Shown here: positions 38,925 through 50,292 of the stretch, piece after piece
Layout of the letters: each line of letters opens with the position of its first letter
How positions within the stretch are numbered: the first letter of the stretch is position 1
Assembly (NCBI RefSeq): GCF_003864335.1
Contig: NZ_BEXA01000002.1
Location: forward strand, 1-64,000
Length of the DNA stretch: 64,000 nucleotides
Direction: 5' to 3'
Origin: Lentilactobacillus kosonis
GTDB lineage: Bacteria > Bacillota > Bacilli > Lactobacillales > Lactobacillaceae
The notes under the pieces: model-generated
Seen by the model: only the letters and a program-made list of their open reading frames with translations
The model's database searches: none
Told to the model about the DNA's origin: nothing
Position numbers and translations under genes: made by a program

Positions 38925-39290
38925 ATGGCTTTCGATAAAGACAATATTATTGATCAAATTAAAGATGCTTCAATCACTGATTTAAACGATTTAGTTTCAG
39001 CTATTGAAGAAGAATTTGGTGTTTCAGCTGCTGCTCCAGTTGCAGCTGCAGGTGCCGCTGGTGGCGATGCTGCTGCTAAAGATTCATACGATGTTGAATT
39101 AACTGAATCAGGTGACCAAAAAGTTAAAGCTATCAAGGTTGTTCGTGAAATCACTGGCCTTGGTTTGAAGGATGCTAAGGGTCTTGTTGATGATGTACCA
39201 TCAATCATCAAAGAAGGTCTTTCAGAAGACGAAGCTAACGACGTTAAAGCTAAGCTTGAAGAAGTTGGTGGAGTTGTAACTCTTAAGTAG
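38925..39290 (+). CDS. rplL: Ribosomal protein bL12
   Basis: A 121-residue stalk protein that recruits translation factors. It has the N-terminal dimerisation helix, an Ala/Gly-rich hinge ([17 protein letters not shown]), and the C-terminal domain [15 protein letters not shown]-like [22 protein letters not shown] 38925 follows GGAGGAAA; an in-frame ATG at 38910 overlaps it. Confidence 0.97.
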   Translation: MAFDKDNIIDQIKDASITDLNDLVSAIEEEFGVSAAAPVAAAGAAGGDAAAKDSYDVELTESGDQKVKAIKVVREITGLGLKDAKGLVDDVPSIIKEGLSEDEANDVKAKLEEVGGVVTLK

Positions 39291-39314
39291 TCTTATTACT
39301 TTGAGTTCGACTTT

Positions 39315-39354
39315 AAAAGGATTATATCGAAAATCGATATAATCCCTTTTTATT
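39315..39354 (+). terminator. Terminator of rplJ-rplL
   Basis: AAAGGATTATATCGA and TCGATATAATCCCTTT with an AAA loop, followed by TTTTTATTT. Confidence 0.92.
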
Positions 39355-39439
39355 TATCATTTAATTGAAGGTTAAGATAATTGTTCGAGTACTGATTTAC
39401 TGGCATAATTAGTACATAATAAATTATTGGAGGTGTGAA

Positions 39440-42020
39440 ATGTTAAAAAGAGTTTGGTCATTTATAGATAAACGAATGGCGTTGTTTAAAATTATCTTTG
39501 TTTTTTCAGTCTTGATTTTCGTCATTCGTGAATCGGCCAGAGTTTTTCGAGAAGTTAGTGGCGATCAGCTAAGAAAAGTCGTTGCTAATCAGTCGCAAGA
39601 GTCGTTGCTAATTTTTGTTGATTTTTGGATTTATTGCTATCTTGCCGATGATGATTTATGATTTTTCGATTATCAAATTTTTGCCTGGGAAATTTAAGAA
39701 ATCATATGTAGTTAAAAGTGGATGGGTGGTTAACACATTTACTAATTTACTCGGATTTGGTGGCTTACTGGGTGCTAGTCTGCGAGCTCATTTCTATGGC
39801 CGAAATGCTACCAGAAAACAAGTCGTATATGCTATTTCAAAAGTCGCGTTATTTTTGATTTCAGGACTATCAATTTTGTCCTTGGTTTCATTGATATTGA
39901 TGTTTGGTTTTGGGATAGGTAATCAATTTATTCGTTATTGGTATTGGCTGGCTGGTGGTGCCCTTTATTTTCCAGTCATGTTTTTATTTACTAGGTTAAA
40001 TCATTCTTCATTCTTTGATGATTTAAAAGTTAAAGATGAAACTATTATGACTTCCGGTTCAATTTTAGAGTGGGGTAGTGCGTTGGGATTCTTCTTATTG
40101 GTTGGTTATATGATGGGAATTAATGCCAACTTTGCGGCAATTATTCCAATCTTTGTTGTAGCTAACGTTGCTGGGGTAGTTTCGATGATTCCTGGAGGTC
40201 TGGGTTCATTTGATGTATTTATGATTTTAGGTTTAGGAATGGTCGGGGTTGGTAAGAGCGATGCCATTGTGTGGATTTTATTATACCGACTTTTTTATTT
40301 ATTTATTACCATTTTTATTAGGAGTTGGCCTTTTTATTCACGATACCGGTAGTAAAATTAATCATTATTTAAATGGATTGCCTAAGCTGGTTATCCAAAG
40401 AGGAGCCCAAATCTTACTAACCGGGTTTATGTATTTTTCAGGAATCATGATGTTATTGTTTGCAACCATTCCTGACTTAGTGGTTGAAAATAAAATTTAT
40501 TTACATTTATTTCCATACACTATTTTTTTCTTAAGCCATGTATTAAACATTATTGTTGCCTTTTTATTAATTGGCTTGGCAGTGGAATATGGTCACTAAA
40601 TAAACGAGCTTTTGTCCCAACCGTAATTGTGCTTGTCCTTTCAATTATCAATACCTTCTTTAATGAGGCATTCACATGGCGCATGATTGTGATGCTAGTC
40701 GTGGTGCTAGGACTATTGATGTTGTCTAAGGGCGTTTTGTATCGTGAAAGAATGACCAATTCATGGGGGAAAAACGCATTTAATTTGACAATCTTTTTTG
40801 TTACCTTTCTAGCTTACGTAATAATTGGCGTTATTACTCATCGTGGTGGAGTACATTCATTTAATATGCCTAGCTTTTCCACGGGGGTCACCTGGTTAGT
40901 TGGATTAATTGGTTTAGTTATCGCGTTATTAGTTCTAATTAGTGTTAATGCATATCTAACTGGCAGGAAGCCCGCTTGGCTTAATTTACCATTTGACGGC
41001 CCAAGAATTCAAGCAATTATTGATGAATATGGTGGTAATGAGGTCAGCCAATTGGCTTTTCTGAAAGATAAGACGATTTTTTATTATCAAGAAAATGGTG
41101 ATGATCAAGTTTTCTTCATGTTTAGAGCGGTTGCTGATAAATTAGTCGTAATGGGTGAACCGGTTGGTAACCCAGATAAGTTTAGTGAAGCGATCGATTA
41201 CTTCATGGTTCAAGCCGATCAACAAGGATATCGGTTAGTATTTTACGAAATTAACGAAGAAATGACGATGCTACTGCATGAAAAAGGATTCGATTTTATT
41301 AAGACTGGGGAAACCGGTCTGGTTGACGTGCAAAACTTTACTTTAGCTGGTAAACGTCATCGGGGTGAACGGGCACTGATGAACAAGTTTGACCGTGATA
41401 ATTACTCATTTGAAATTCTCAAGCCACCATTTTCTTCAGAATTCATTCAGACTCTACGTGAAATTTCTAATGAATGGCTCGATGGTAAGGAAGAAAAAGG
41501 TTTCTCACTAGGATTCTTTGATGAATATTATCTAAATCAAGCCCCAATTGCGGTGATGAAATCACCTGAAGGAAAAATTGTCGCCTTTGCCAATATTATG
41601 AGTAGTGGTAACTCTTCGGTAACTTCGATTGATTTGATGAGATCTAGTGCTGATGCTCCTTCAGGAATTATGGATGGTATTTTCGTTAATCTCTATAATC
41701 AAGCTAAGGATGATGGCTACCAATTCTTCGATTTGGGAATGTCACCACTTTCAAATGTCGGGACGTCGAAATTTAGTTTCTTTGAAGAACGAATTGTTCA
41801 TATTATTTATGAGTACGGGGCTAATCTGTATAGCTTTGAAGGTCTTCGCTCATATAAAGATAAGTATGTCGATAAGTGGACACCAAAGTATATCTCGTAT
41901 TTCAAGGGATCTTCATTAGCGTTTGCGACAATGCAAGTATTTACAATTGTTAACCGTCGCGTTGATAAGCAACGACGATTCAAACTAATTAAGTTCTTAT
42001 CGTTTATCGATGAAAAATAA
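39440..42020 (+). CDS. mprF: Phosphatidylglycerol lysyltransferase/flippase MprF (three frame breaks)
   Basis: A large membrane enzyme that adds lysine (or alanine) from aminoacyl-tRNA to phosphatidylglycerol and flips the product outward, giving resistance to cationic peptides. The N-terminal flippase part has about twelve to fourteen membrane helices; the C-terminal soluble DUF2156 synthase domain includes FYYQENGDDQVFFMFRAVADK and FFDLGMSPLSN. Breaks are an extra T in T5 39612-39616, an extra T in T6 40291-40296, and a missing base near 40580-40582. Corrected, it is one protein of 859 residues, the normal length. GGAGGTG precedes the ATG. Confidence 0.92.
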
Positions 42021-42077
42021 AAACATAGTAAAAAGATTAAATGGCTAATAACTATTTAATCTTTTTTACTATGTTTT
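42019..42077 (+). terminator. Terminator of mprF
   Basis: A long, nearly perfect stem of about 24 bp (AAAACATAGTAAAAAGATTA and its complement, plus AAT) around an 11-base loop. T-rich sequence follows. Confidence 0.9.
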
Positions 42078-42130
42078 ACTATTGGATTGTCGGATAATTA
42101 ATTTGAATGATAATGAGTGTCTTTTAAAAT

Positions 42131-42146
42131 ATGTAAACACTTACAT
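42131..42146 (+). promoter_or_regulatory. cre-like or LacI-type operator before galK
   Basis: ATGTAAACACTTACAT is a near-perfect palindrome (ATGTAA/TTACAT) and matches the CcpA cre consensus except for A in place of the central G. It lies about 56 bases upstream of the TTGACA box. Confidence 0.6.
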
Positions 42147-42180
42147 CCTTTCGATTTCAGCGTTTCTGTGTACGGAAACC

Positions 42181-42230
42181 CTCACAATCAATACTATGAT
42201 ATTGACACCTGTGAGTAAAAGTAGTAAGTT
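42181..42230 (+). promoter_or_regulatory. Promoter of galKET with flanking inverted repeat
   Basis: TTGACA (42202-42207) and a weak TAAGTT (42225-42230) are spaced by 17 bases. CTCACA (42181-42186) and TGTGAG (42210-42215) are exact inverted repeats around the -35 box and could be the two half-sites of a galactose regulator. Confidence 0.5.
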
Positions 42231-42271
42231 TTAGATAGTAAAATTTAGTAAAATAAAAAAGGGTGAAAAAT

Positions 42272-43438
42272 ATGATTAATGATGATGCTAAAAGCAAGTT
42301 CCAAGAATTATACGGAAATGATTCGACAAGACTCTTCTTTTCACCAGGAAGAATCAACTTAATTGGTGAACATACTGATTACAATGGTGGGAACGTCTTT
42401 CCATGTGCAATCAGTTTAGGAATTTATGCGGCCTACGCTGATAGAAATGATAATATTGTTCGTATGTATTCAATGAATGTTCCTGATCAAGGAATTGTTG
42501 AGTTTGCGTTAGATGATCTGGACTACGATAAGCAAATTAGCTGGGCAAATTATCCTAAGGGAATGATTGCAGAGATCATTAATCATGGTAATCAATTAAG
42601 CCATGGATTTGATATTGTGCTTAACGGTAATTTACCTGATGGAGCTGGTCTATCTTCATCGGCTGCGATTGAATTATTGACGGCAGAAATTGTCAATGAT
42701 GTATTTGAACTTGGCATTGACCAACAGGAATTAGTTGAGTATGGTAAATTAGTTGAAAATAACTTTATTGGTGTTAATTCTGGAATCATGGATCAATTTG
42801 CGATTGGAATGGGTAAAAAGGACAAGGCAATCTTGCTGGACACTAACACTATGAAATTTGAATATGTGCCAGTGGAACTTGGTAATCGAGTTATTGTGAT
42901 TATGAATACTAAGAAGCATCGTGAATTACAGGATTCTAAATATAATGAACGTCGTTCAGAATGTGAAGAAGCTTTAAAACGGCTTCAAACCGCTCTTGAC
43001 ATAAAATCACTTGGTGATCTTGATGAATCTGCATTTGACCAGCACAGTTATTTAATTAATGATGACACGTTGATTCGTCGGGCCCGTCATGCAGTGTTCG
43101 AAAATCAACGTACATTACAGGCTAAGTCAGCCTTGATCAATGGTGATTTAAAAACATTTGGTCACTTAGTGAATGCGTCTCATATTTCATTACACTATGA
43201 CTATGACGTTACCGGAAAAGAACTAGATACATTAGCCGAGACGGCTTGGAAGCAACCGGGTGTGATTGGTGCCAGAATGACTGGAGCCGGATTTGGTGGC
43301 TGTGCGATTGCCATCGTGGATAAGGATAAGGTTGATGACTTCATAAAGAATGTCGGGGATACTTACGAACAAAAGATAGGCCATCCAGGCGAGTTTTACA
43401 TTGCTGAAATCTCAGATGGTCCAAGAGAAATTAAATAA
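42272..43438 (+). CDS. galK: Galactokinase
   Basis: Phosphorylates alpha-D-galactose to galactose-1-P, the first Leloir step. GHMP kinase signatures are GRINLIGEHTDYNGG (residues about 28-42), the ATP loop PDGAGLSSSAAIE, and the C-terminal RMTGAGFGGC. The length, 388, is standard. ATG 42272 follows GGGTGA; an upstream GTG at 42263 overlaps it. It opens galKET. Confidence 0.96.
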   Translation: MINDDAKSKFQELYGNDSTRLFFSPGRINLIGEHTDYNGGNVFPCAISLGIYAAYADRNDNIVRMYSMNVPDQGIVEFALDDLDYDKQISWANYPKGMIAEIINHGNQLSHGFDIVLNGNLPDGAGLSSSAAIELLTAEIVNDVFELGIDQQELVEYGKLVENNFIGVNSGIMDQFAIGMGKKDKAILLDTNTMKFEYVPVELGNRVIVIMNTKKHRELQDSKYNERRSECEEALKRLQTALDIKSLGDLDESAFDQHSYLINDDTLIRRARHAVFENQRTLQAKSALINGDLKTFGHLVNASHISLHYDYDVTGKELDTLAETAWKQPGVIGARMTGAGFGGCAIAIVDKDKVDDFIKNVGDTYEQKIGHPGEFYIAEISDGPREIK

Positions 43439-43459
43439 TTTTTTGGGGGGTATTAACAA

Positions 43460-44461
43460 ATGGCTGTATTAGTATTAGGTGGCGCAGGCTACATCGGTTC
43501 TCACGCAGTTGATCGGTTAATTATGAATGGCTACGATGTGGTGGTTGTTGATAATTTAGTGACAGGTCACGTAGCTGCTATTAATGATCAAGCAAAATTT
43601 TATCAAGGTGATGTCCGTGATAAGGACTTTTTAAACGATGTGTTTAGTAAAGAAGATATTGAAGGTGTAATTCACTTTGCCGCTTTCTCAATCGTACCAG
43701 AATCAATGGAGAAACCATTAAAGTACTTTGATAATAATACTGGTGGCATGATTACTTTATTGGAAGTAATGCATGAACATAACGTTAAATTTATTGTCTT
43801 TTCATCGACTGCAGCGACTTATGGTGAACCAAAACAAATTCCAATTAAAGAAACTGATCCCCAGGTGCCAACTAATCCCTATGGTGAAAGTAAGCTAGCA
43901 ATGGAAAAGATTATGCACTGGAGTGATGTGGCTTATGGAATTAAATTTATTGCGCTTCGGTACTTCAATGTTGCTGGAGCTAAATCAGATGGGTCGATTG
44001 GTGAAGATCATAGTCCGGAAACTCACTTAGTGCCAATTATTCTTCAGGTAGCGGCAGGAGAACGTGATAAGTTAACAATTTTTGGTGACGATTATGATAC
44101 TAAAGATGGGACTAATGTCCGTGACTATGTTCATGTTGTTGACTTAGCTGATGCGCATATTTTAGCGTTGGAATATCTCAAAGATGGTAATGACAGCCAA
44201 GCCTTTAATCTTGGTTCTTCAACCGGATTTTCGAATAAAGAAATGCTAGAAGCTGCTCGAGAGGTTACAGGAAAAGAAATTCCAGCAGAGATAGGCCCTC
44301 GTAGAGCGGGTGATCCAAGTACGCTAATTGCTTCTAGTGACAAGGCTCGAAGTATTTTAGGATGGGATCCTAAATTTGATGATGTTAAAGAAATTATCAA
44401 GACCGCTTGGAACTGGAAAGTCACACATCCAAACGGCTATAACGATAGGGAAGGAAAGTAA
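43460..44461 (+). CDS. galE: UDP-glucose 4-epimerase
   Basis: Interconverts UDP-galactose and UDP-glucose. The NAD-binding GGAGYIGSH, catalytic Ser/Tyr-x3-Lys ([15 protein letters not shown]) and HFAAFS block identify it. It has 333 residues, and GGGGGG precedes the ATG 21 bases after galK. galT begins 4 to 7 bases after the stop. Confidence 0.95.
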   Translation: MAVLVLGGAGYIGSHAVDRLIMNGYDVVVVDNLVTGHVAAINDQAKFYQGDVRDKDFLNDVFSKEDIEGVIHFAAFSIVPESMEKPLKYFDNNTGGMITLLEVMHEHNVKFIVFSSTAATYGEPKQIPIKETDPQVPTNPYGESKLAMEKIMHWSDVAYGIKFIALRYFNVAGAKSDGSIGEDHSPETHLVPIILQVAAGERDKLTIFGDDYDTKDGTNVRDYVHVVDLADAHILALEYLKDGNDSQAFNLGSSTGFSNKEMLEAAREVTGKEIPAEIGPRRAGDPSTLIASSDKARSILGWDPKFDDVKEIIKTAWNWKVTHPNGYNDREGK

Positions 44462-44468
44462 TTCTGTG

Positions 44469-45928
44469 ATGAAGACGGCAGTTGAGAAATTCGTTACATT
44501 AATTATTAATTCTGATTCACCTTATTCTGAAATTGATCGCATTTATGTTACTAATTTAATTTTTAGATTAATTGGTGATGGTCAAGGAAATGAAACTGAG
44601 GATGAAGAACCAGTTGACTTAGCAAATGATTTAGTAGAGCTGGCAATTACGCGTGGTAAAGTTGAAGATTCAATTACTGCTCGAGAAATTCTCGAAGATC
44701 AGTTAATGGATTTGCTTACGCCAATTCCTTCAACGGTGAATGCCACTTTTTGGAATAAATATAATGTCAATCCAGAGGCAGCAACTGATTACTTTTATCA
44801 GTTGAGTCAAACAAATGATTATATTAAAACTAGAGCAATTGCTAAAAACATCTCTTATGAAACTAAAACTCAATATGGCAACCTAGAAATTACGGTCAAT
44901 TTATCAAAGCCAGAAAAGGATCCTAAGGCAATTGCAGCTGCAGGTAAGGTAAAGAGCAATTCGTATCCTGTCGGTCCCTTAGCAATCGAGAATGAAGGTT
45001 ATTTGGGGAGATTAGGTTATGCTGCTAGAAGTAATCACCGTGTTATTAGAATGATGATTAATGGTCAGCCATGGGGATTTCAGTATTCACCATATGCATA
45101 CTTTGGCGAACATGCAATTTTTCTAAATCAAAAACATGTACCAATGACAATTAATATGCAGACTTTTGGCAATTTAGCCGATATTATTCATCAATTCCCA
45201 CATTACTTTGTTGGAAGTAACGCAGATCTACCAATTGTTGGTGGATCATTATTAGCTCAAGATCACTACCAAGGTGGCCGTCACACATTTCCAATGATGA
45301 AGGCTGCTATCGATCGTAAGGTTGACTTTGGAATTGATGGCCTGGACGCGGGAATCGTTAAATGGCCAATGTCAACAATTAGATTAGCTAGCTCAGATGC
45401 AACCAAAGTCATTACGGCTGCTAACAATATTTTTCGAGTTGGAAAGAATATTCTGATGAATCGGTTGATATCCGTGCATATACCAATGGGACTAGACATC
45501 ATACAGTTACGCCGATTGCTAGAATGGACGGAGATAAGTTTGTGATGGATATTGTGTTGCGAGATAACCAAACTTCAGATGAATATCCTGATGGTATTTT
45601 CCATCCTCACAATGATGTTCAACATATCAAAAAGGAAAACATTGGGCTGATTGAAGTTATGGGAAGAGCAATTTTACCGGCTAGGTTGAAGATGGAAATG
45701 AAGGAAGTTGAAAAATACTTACTGGGCAAATCTAACAAAATTGCAGATTATCATAAGTCATGGGCAGATGATATTGCTGCTAATAACTCAATTAATTCTG
45801 AAAACGTTGAAACGATTGTTAATCATGAAGTCGGTTTAGTATTTTCAAGAGTGCTTGAGGATGCTGGGGTTTACAAATGGGATGATCAGGGGCAAGCTGC
45901 CTTTAATAAATTCGTCTCACAAATCTAA
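44469..45928 (+). CDS. galT: UDP-glucose-hexose-1-phosphate uridylyltransferase, class II GalT (frame break near 45454)
   Basis: Exchanges UMP between UDP-glucose and galactose-1-P. It is the class II form of Firmicutes, with [52 protein letters not shown] and the HPHNDVQHI segment near the end. A base is missing near 45453-45455; restoring it gives [23 protein letters not shown] and a continuous 486-residue protein. ATG 44469 and GTG 44466 both fit behind GGAAGGAAAG. It completes galKET; no galM or galR lies beside it. Confidence 0.93.
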
Positions 45929-45940
45929 TATTTTGATGAT

Positions 45941-45977
45941 AATACACTGGGAAAGTCATTTTCTTGGTGTATTTTTG
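45941..45977 (+). terminator. Terminator of galKET
   Basis: AATACACTGGGAAA pairs with TTTTCTTGGTGTATT through G-U pairs, followed by TTTTTGAT. Confidence 0.75.
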
Positions 45978-46019
45978 ATAAAATTAGGGAAATAAGATTA
46001 ACGAAAGTAGGATAACACC

Positions 46020-47015
46020 ATGAAGATAATTGCCTATAATGTGCGTGATGACGAAATTCCGTTTATTAAAGCTTGGGGCGAACACAATGAAGTGGAAGTC
46101 GATTATTCAATTGATACGCTTAATTCTGAAACGCTTAAGCAAGCGCAAGGATATGACGGAATCTCTTGCTTGCAAACAATTCCATATGATGAGGAATTGT
46201 TTGCTGAGATGAAAAAAATGGGAATTACAATGTTGTCTTTAAGAAACGTGGGATTGGATAACGTTGATTTAGTTGCGGCTAAAAAGTATGGGATTGTTGT
46301 AACCAATGTTCCTGATTATAGTCCAGCAAGTATCGCTGAATTTGCAGTAACCTTGGCCTTAGCTGTTAATCGTAAAGTTGGTTACATGTATTATCAACTG
46401 CATGAATTAGGTGAATTTCACTTTTCAGCTGATTTTATGGGTAAATTAATTAGTAATCAAACAGTTGGGGTGGTCGGAACCGGAAGAATTGGTAAGGAAG
46501 CAATCAGAATGTTTACGGGTTTAGGTGCAAAAGTGATTGCTTACAGTAAGTCGCATTTAACTGATTCAGAACTTAATTTCACTTATGTAGATAATTTAGA
46601 AGACGTTATGGATCAAGCAGATATCATTGATTTACACATTCCTGGGGTCCCAGAAAATGAGCATTTGTTTGATGAAGCCGCTTTTAAACGGATGAAGTCA
46701 TCAGCTATTCTAATCAATACTGCTAGGGGTTCAATCGTCGATACTACAGCACTAATTGCCGCCTTAGAGCGTGGTGAAATTGCAGGGGCCGGGATTGATA
46801 CGCTCGAAGATGAGTCCGCAGATCTCCAAAATTCACGGTCTACTGCACAAGTAACAGATCATAATGTATTGGCACTATCTAAGATGCCAAATGTAATCGT
46901 GACGCCACATTCTGCATTTCATACTGATGAAGCGGTTATGAATATGGTAAATATTTCATTTAATAATTTAATGCAAAAATTAATAGGTTCAGAAGTTAAT
47001 AATTTGGCTAAATAA
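46020..47015 (+). CDS. ldhD: D-lactate dehydrogenase (D-2-hydroxyacid dehydrogenase family)
   Basis: Reduces pyruvate to D-lactate with NADH, regenerating NAD+ in fermentation. The 331 residues show the Rossmann motif VGVVGTGRIGKEA (about 146-158), the catalytic arginine in TARGSIVD, the glutamate in AGIDTLEDE, and the histidine in TPHSAFHTDEAV. NVRDDEIPF at the start is typical of lactobacillus D-LDH. It is monocistronic, with AGTAGGAT as the ribosome-binding site. A related hydroxyisocaproate dehydrogenase is the main alternative. Confidence 0.88.
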   Translation: MKIIAYNVRDDEIPFIKAWGEHNEVEVDYSIDTLNSETLKQAQGYDGISCLQTIPYDEELFAEMKKMGITMLSLRNVGLDNVDLVAAKKYGIVVTNVPDYSPASIAEFAVTLALAVNRKVGYMYYQLHELGEFHFSADFMGKLISNQTVGVVGTGRIGKEAIRMFTGLGAKVIAYSKSHLTDSELNFTYVDNLEDVMDQADIIDLHIPGVPENEHLFDEAAFKRMKSSAILINTARGSIVDTTALIAALERGEIAGAGIDTLEDESADLQNSRSTAQVTDHNVLALSKMPNVIVTPHSAFHTDEAVMNMVNISFNNLMQKLIGSEVNNLAK

Positions 47016-47049
47016 AAATCGTGTTGAGAACTTCTCAACAGATTTTTTA
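47014..47049. terminator. Bidirectional terminator between ldhD and nrdF
   Basis: AAAATC(G)TGTTGAGAA and TTCTCAACAGATTTT with T runs on both strands, at the converging gene ends. Confidence 0.88.
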
Positions 47050-47060
47050 TGTTTTACTTT

Positions 47061-48017
47061 TTAGATATCATAATCGCTATCATTCATCGCCTCGACATTT
47101 CCAAGTAGGTAACCATTACCAACTTGAGAGAAGAAATCGTGATTAGCAGTAGATGTTGAAATTCCGTTCATAACAACAGGATTAACATCAGCAGCGGTAT
47201 CAGGAAATAGTGGATCTTGACCAAGGTTCATTAAGGCCTTGTTAGCATTGTATCGAATGAATGTTAAAACTTCATCCGTCCAGCCAGTCTGGTCATATAA
47301 GATATGGGTGTAATTTTCTTCATTTGAATATAATTCGTATAGGAAATTGTACATCCAATCTTTTAGTTCTTGTTGCTTAGCTTCAGGTAATTGATTAAAA
47401 CTAACTTGGAATTTATAACCAATATAAGTTCCATGAACTGATTCATCTCTTAGGATTAACTTAATAATCTCAGCAACGTTAGCTAATTTATTGTGTCCCA
47501 AGTAGTAAAGTGGGGTATAGAATCCAGAATAGAATAAGAAAGTCTCTAGGAACACGCTGGCGATTTTCTTTTTAAGTGGATCAGATTCATTAGTGTACAA
47601 GGATTCAATCTTTAGTGCCTTGTTTTGGAGGAATTCTTCACTATCACTCCAGTCAAAAATCTCATCAATTTCTTCTGGGGTGTTTAAAGTAGAAAAGATT
47701 GAAGAGTAACTCTTAGCATGGACAGATTCCATGAATTGAATATTATTCAACACAGCGGTCTCATGCATTGTTTTAACGTCTTTTCTTAATGATGCCATTC
47801 CTTCTTGAGATTGTAGTGTATCAAGTAAGGTTAGCCCACCAAAAACGTGACCAACGACCCATTTATGATCGTCGTCTAGTTCGCGCCAGTCTGAGAGGTC
47901 ATTAGATAGCGGAATTCGGGTATCCAGCCAAAATTGTTCGGTTAGTTTTTCCCAAGTAGCTTTATCGATTTGATCATCAATTGCATTCCAATTGATTGCA
48001 TTGTAGTTTTCAGTCAT
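47061..48017 (-). CDS. nrdF: Class Ib ribonucleotide reductase, beta subunit
   Basis: A 318-residue dinuclear metal (Mn or Fe) protein that holds the tyrosyl radical for NrdE. The ferritin-like helices show DTLQSQEGMASL, HAKSYSSIFSTL, and RDESVHGTYIGYKFQ, which carry the carboxylate and histidine ligands. It starts 13 bases after nrdE on the minus strand, with AGAAGGGAT ahead of its ATG. nrdI, the flavodoxin normally needed to load manganese, is not in this operon. Confidence 0.94.
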   Translation of the reverse strand: MTENYNAINWNAIDDQIDKATWEKLTEQFWLDTRIPLSNDLSDWRELDDDHKWVVGHVFGGLTLLDTLQSQEGMASLRKDVKTMHETAVLNNIQFMESVHAKSYSSIFSTLNTPEEIDEIFDWSDSEEFLQNKALKIESLYTNESDPLKKKIASVFLETFLFYSGFYTPLYYLGHNKLANVAEIIKLILRDESVHGTYIGYKFQVSFNQLPEAKQQELKDWMYNFLYELYSNEENYTHILYDQTGWTDEVLTFIRYNANKALMNLGQDPLFPDTAADVNPVVMNGISTSTANHDFFSQVGNGYLLGNVEAMNDSDYDI

Positions 48018-48030
48018 CAGATTATCCCTT

Positions 48031-50197
48031 CTAAATTACACAACTTTCACATTCGTTTGAACCGACTTCTTGTTGGTCATCGGTAAATGTTCGAATGTAA
48101 TAGATAGATTTAATGCCTTTTTTATGAGCGTAGTTTCTTAAAATATTTAAGTCACGAGTAGTCATCTTATCTGTTCGACCGTTTTTCCAGTCATAAATGC
48201 CAGCGGGAATGGTTGAACGCATGAACAGGGTTAAGCTCATACCTTGGTCAACGTGTTCTTGAGCAGCGGCATAGATATCAATCACTTTTCTCATATCCAT
48301 ATCATACGCTGATTTGTAGTAAGGCATTGTATCATTAGATAGATATGGAGCTGGATAGTAGATTTTACCAATCTTTGATTCTTGACGTTCTTCAATGCGA
48401 TTGATGATTGGGTGCAAGCTAGCAGTAGTATCATTAATGTAAGAAATTGAACCGTTTGGAGCAACTGCCATTCGATTTTGATGGTAGAGGCCATCTTGCA
48501 TTACGGCTTCTTTAAGGACTTGCCAATCTTCTTTAGTAGGAACTGGAATATTGGTAAACAACTTGGTTACAGTATCTGATTTTGGAGTAAAATCTTCTGA
48601 TAAATATTTATCAAAGTAAGTTCCATCAGCATATTTTACTTTTTTCGAAGCCGACGAATGTTTGATTACGTTCTTTAGCAATTTCATTAGATGCCTTCAA
48701 ACTCCAGTAATTAAGTAGCATGAAGTACGTGCTAGTGAATTCGATTGATTCAGGCGAACCATATTCCATGTGGTTTTTGGCGAGAAAACTGTGAAGTCCC
48801 ATCGCACCTAAGCCAATTGAATGAGATTCGTTATTACCTTTTTGAATTGAAGGGACAACATCAATGTTAGAGTTATCAGTAATGAAGGTTAACGCTCTAA
48901 CCATGGTTTCGACAGAATGACCAAAATCACTAGTTTGCATTAAGTTATTAATGTTAGTTGAACCCAAGTTACATGAAATATCTTTACCAAGGGTACTGTA
49001 CTGCTGCTGATTATCAACAGTTGAAGGTGTTTGGACCTGAAGAATTTCAGAACATAGATTGCTCATGGTGATTTGACCATCAATCGGGTTAACACGGTTG
49101 GCAGTATCAATGTTAATCACATAAGGATATCCTGATTCCTGTTGAAGTTTACTAATTTCGGTTTCAAGATCACGAGCCTTAAGCTTCTTCTTAGAAATCT
49201 TGTCATTAGCAACTAAATTGTCATACTCGGTAGTGATGTCAACGTATGCGAAGGGTTTGCCATATTCACGTTCAACATCGTAGGGGCTAAATAAGTACAT
49301 ATCTTCATCATTTTTGATTAAATCATAGAATTTGTCAGGAACAATTACGCCAAGTGAAAGGGTCTTAAGTCTAATTTTTTCGTCGGCATTTTCTTTTTTA
49401 GCAGCTAAGAAATCAATAATGTCAGGATGAAAGACACTTAGGTATACAACTCCAGCTCCTTGACGTTGACCAAGTTGGTTGGAGTATGAAAAACTGTCCT
49501 CTAGTAATTTCATAACCGGAACAACTCCAGAAGCCGCTCCTTCAATATGCTTAATTGGGGCGCCAGCTTCACGAAGATTAGTTAAATTAATTCCGACTCC
49601 GCCACCAATTCGTGAAAGTTGAAGGGCAGAATTAATGGTCCGGCCAATGGTGTTCATATCATCAGTACTTTGAATTAAGAAACAAGAAACAAATTCTCCT
49701 CGATTCTCTCGACCAGCATTTAAAAAACTAGGGGTTGCTGGTTGGTAACGTTGATGAATAATTTCATCAGCTAAGTCCATCGCCAATTGTTCATCACCAT
49801 CTGCAAAGAAGAGGGCATTAGCAGCTACTCGATCAGTAAAGGTTTCCAAGTATGCATCGTTATCATTAGTCTTTAAAGCGTACTGGGCATAAAATTTGTA
49901 TGCAGCCATGAATGATTTAAATTGGAAATGTTGTTGATTTAAATAACTATATAATTTTTCAATGAATGTAAAGTCATACTTATTAATGAAATCTTGTTCA
50001 TAATAATTATTATTAATTAAATAGTTAAACCGTTCTCTTAATGAATCAAACTTCACTAAATTCGGTTCAACGTTTTCTTTGATGAAGGCGTCGAGCGCTT
50101 CTTTATCTTTATTTAGTGGGATTTGACCATCAACGGGAATGTTAATTTGATTGTTTAAATCGAAGTATGAAACATCCTGCAAATTGTGTAAGGACAT
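48031..50197 (-). CDS. nrdE: Class Ib ribonucleotide reductase, alpha subunit (frame break near 48635)
   Basis: Reduces ribonucleoside diphosphates to deoxy forms. Landmarks are SFLNAGRENRGEFVSCFLIQ with a catalytic cysteine, LSRIGGGVGINLTNLR, NLCSEILQ, GLGAMGLHSFLA, and the redox pair CESC near the C terminus. The A4 (T4 at 48634-48637) has one base too many; removal gives FVGFEKSKYADGTYFDKYL and 721 residues, as expected. ATG 50197 is chosen. It follows nrdH after a 95-base gap containing a hairpin. Confidence 0.94.
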
Positions 50198-50235
50198 GCT
50201 ATAAACCACTCTTTCTTTGAATTTTGAATAATAAA

Positions 50236-50262
50236 ATAGCGGGCTTGAATGTTGCCCGCTTT
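50236..50262 (-). terminator. Hairpin (weak terminator/attenuator) between nrdH and nrdE
   Basis: A perfect GC-rich stem AGCGGGC/GCCCGCT with a 9-base loop; on the minus strand it is followed by ATTTTATTATT. It could reduce nrdEF relative to nrdH or protect processed mRNA ends. Confidence 0.55.
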
Positions 50263-50292
50263 GATGACTTGATGTGTTAAAATGGACGAAGG

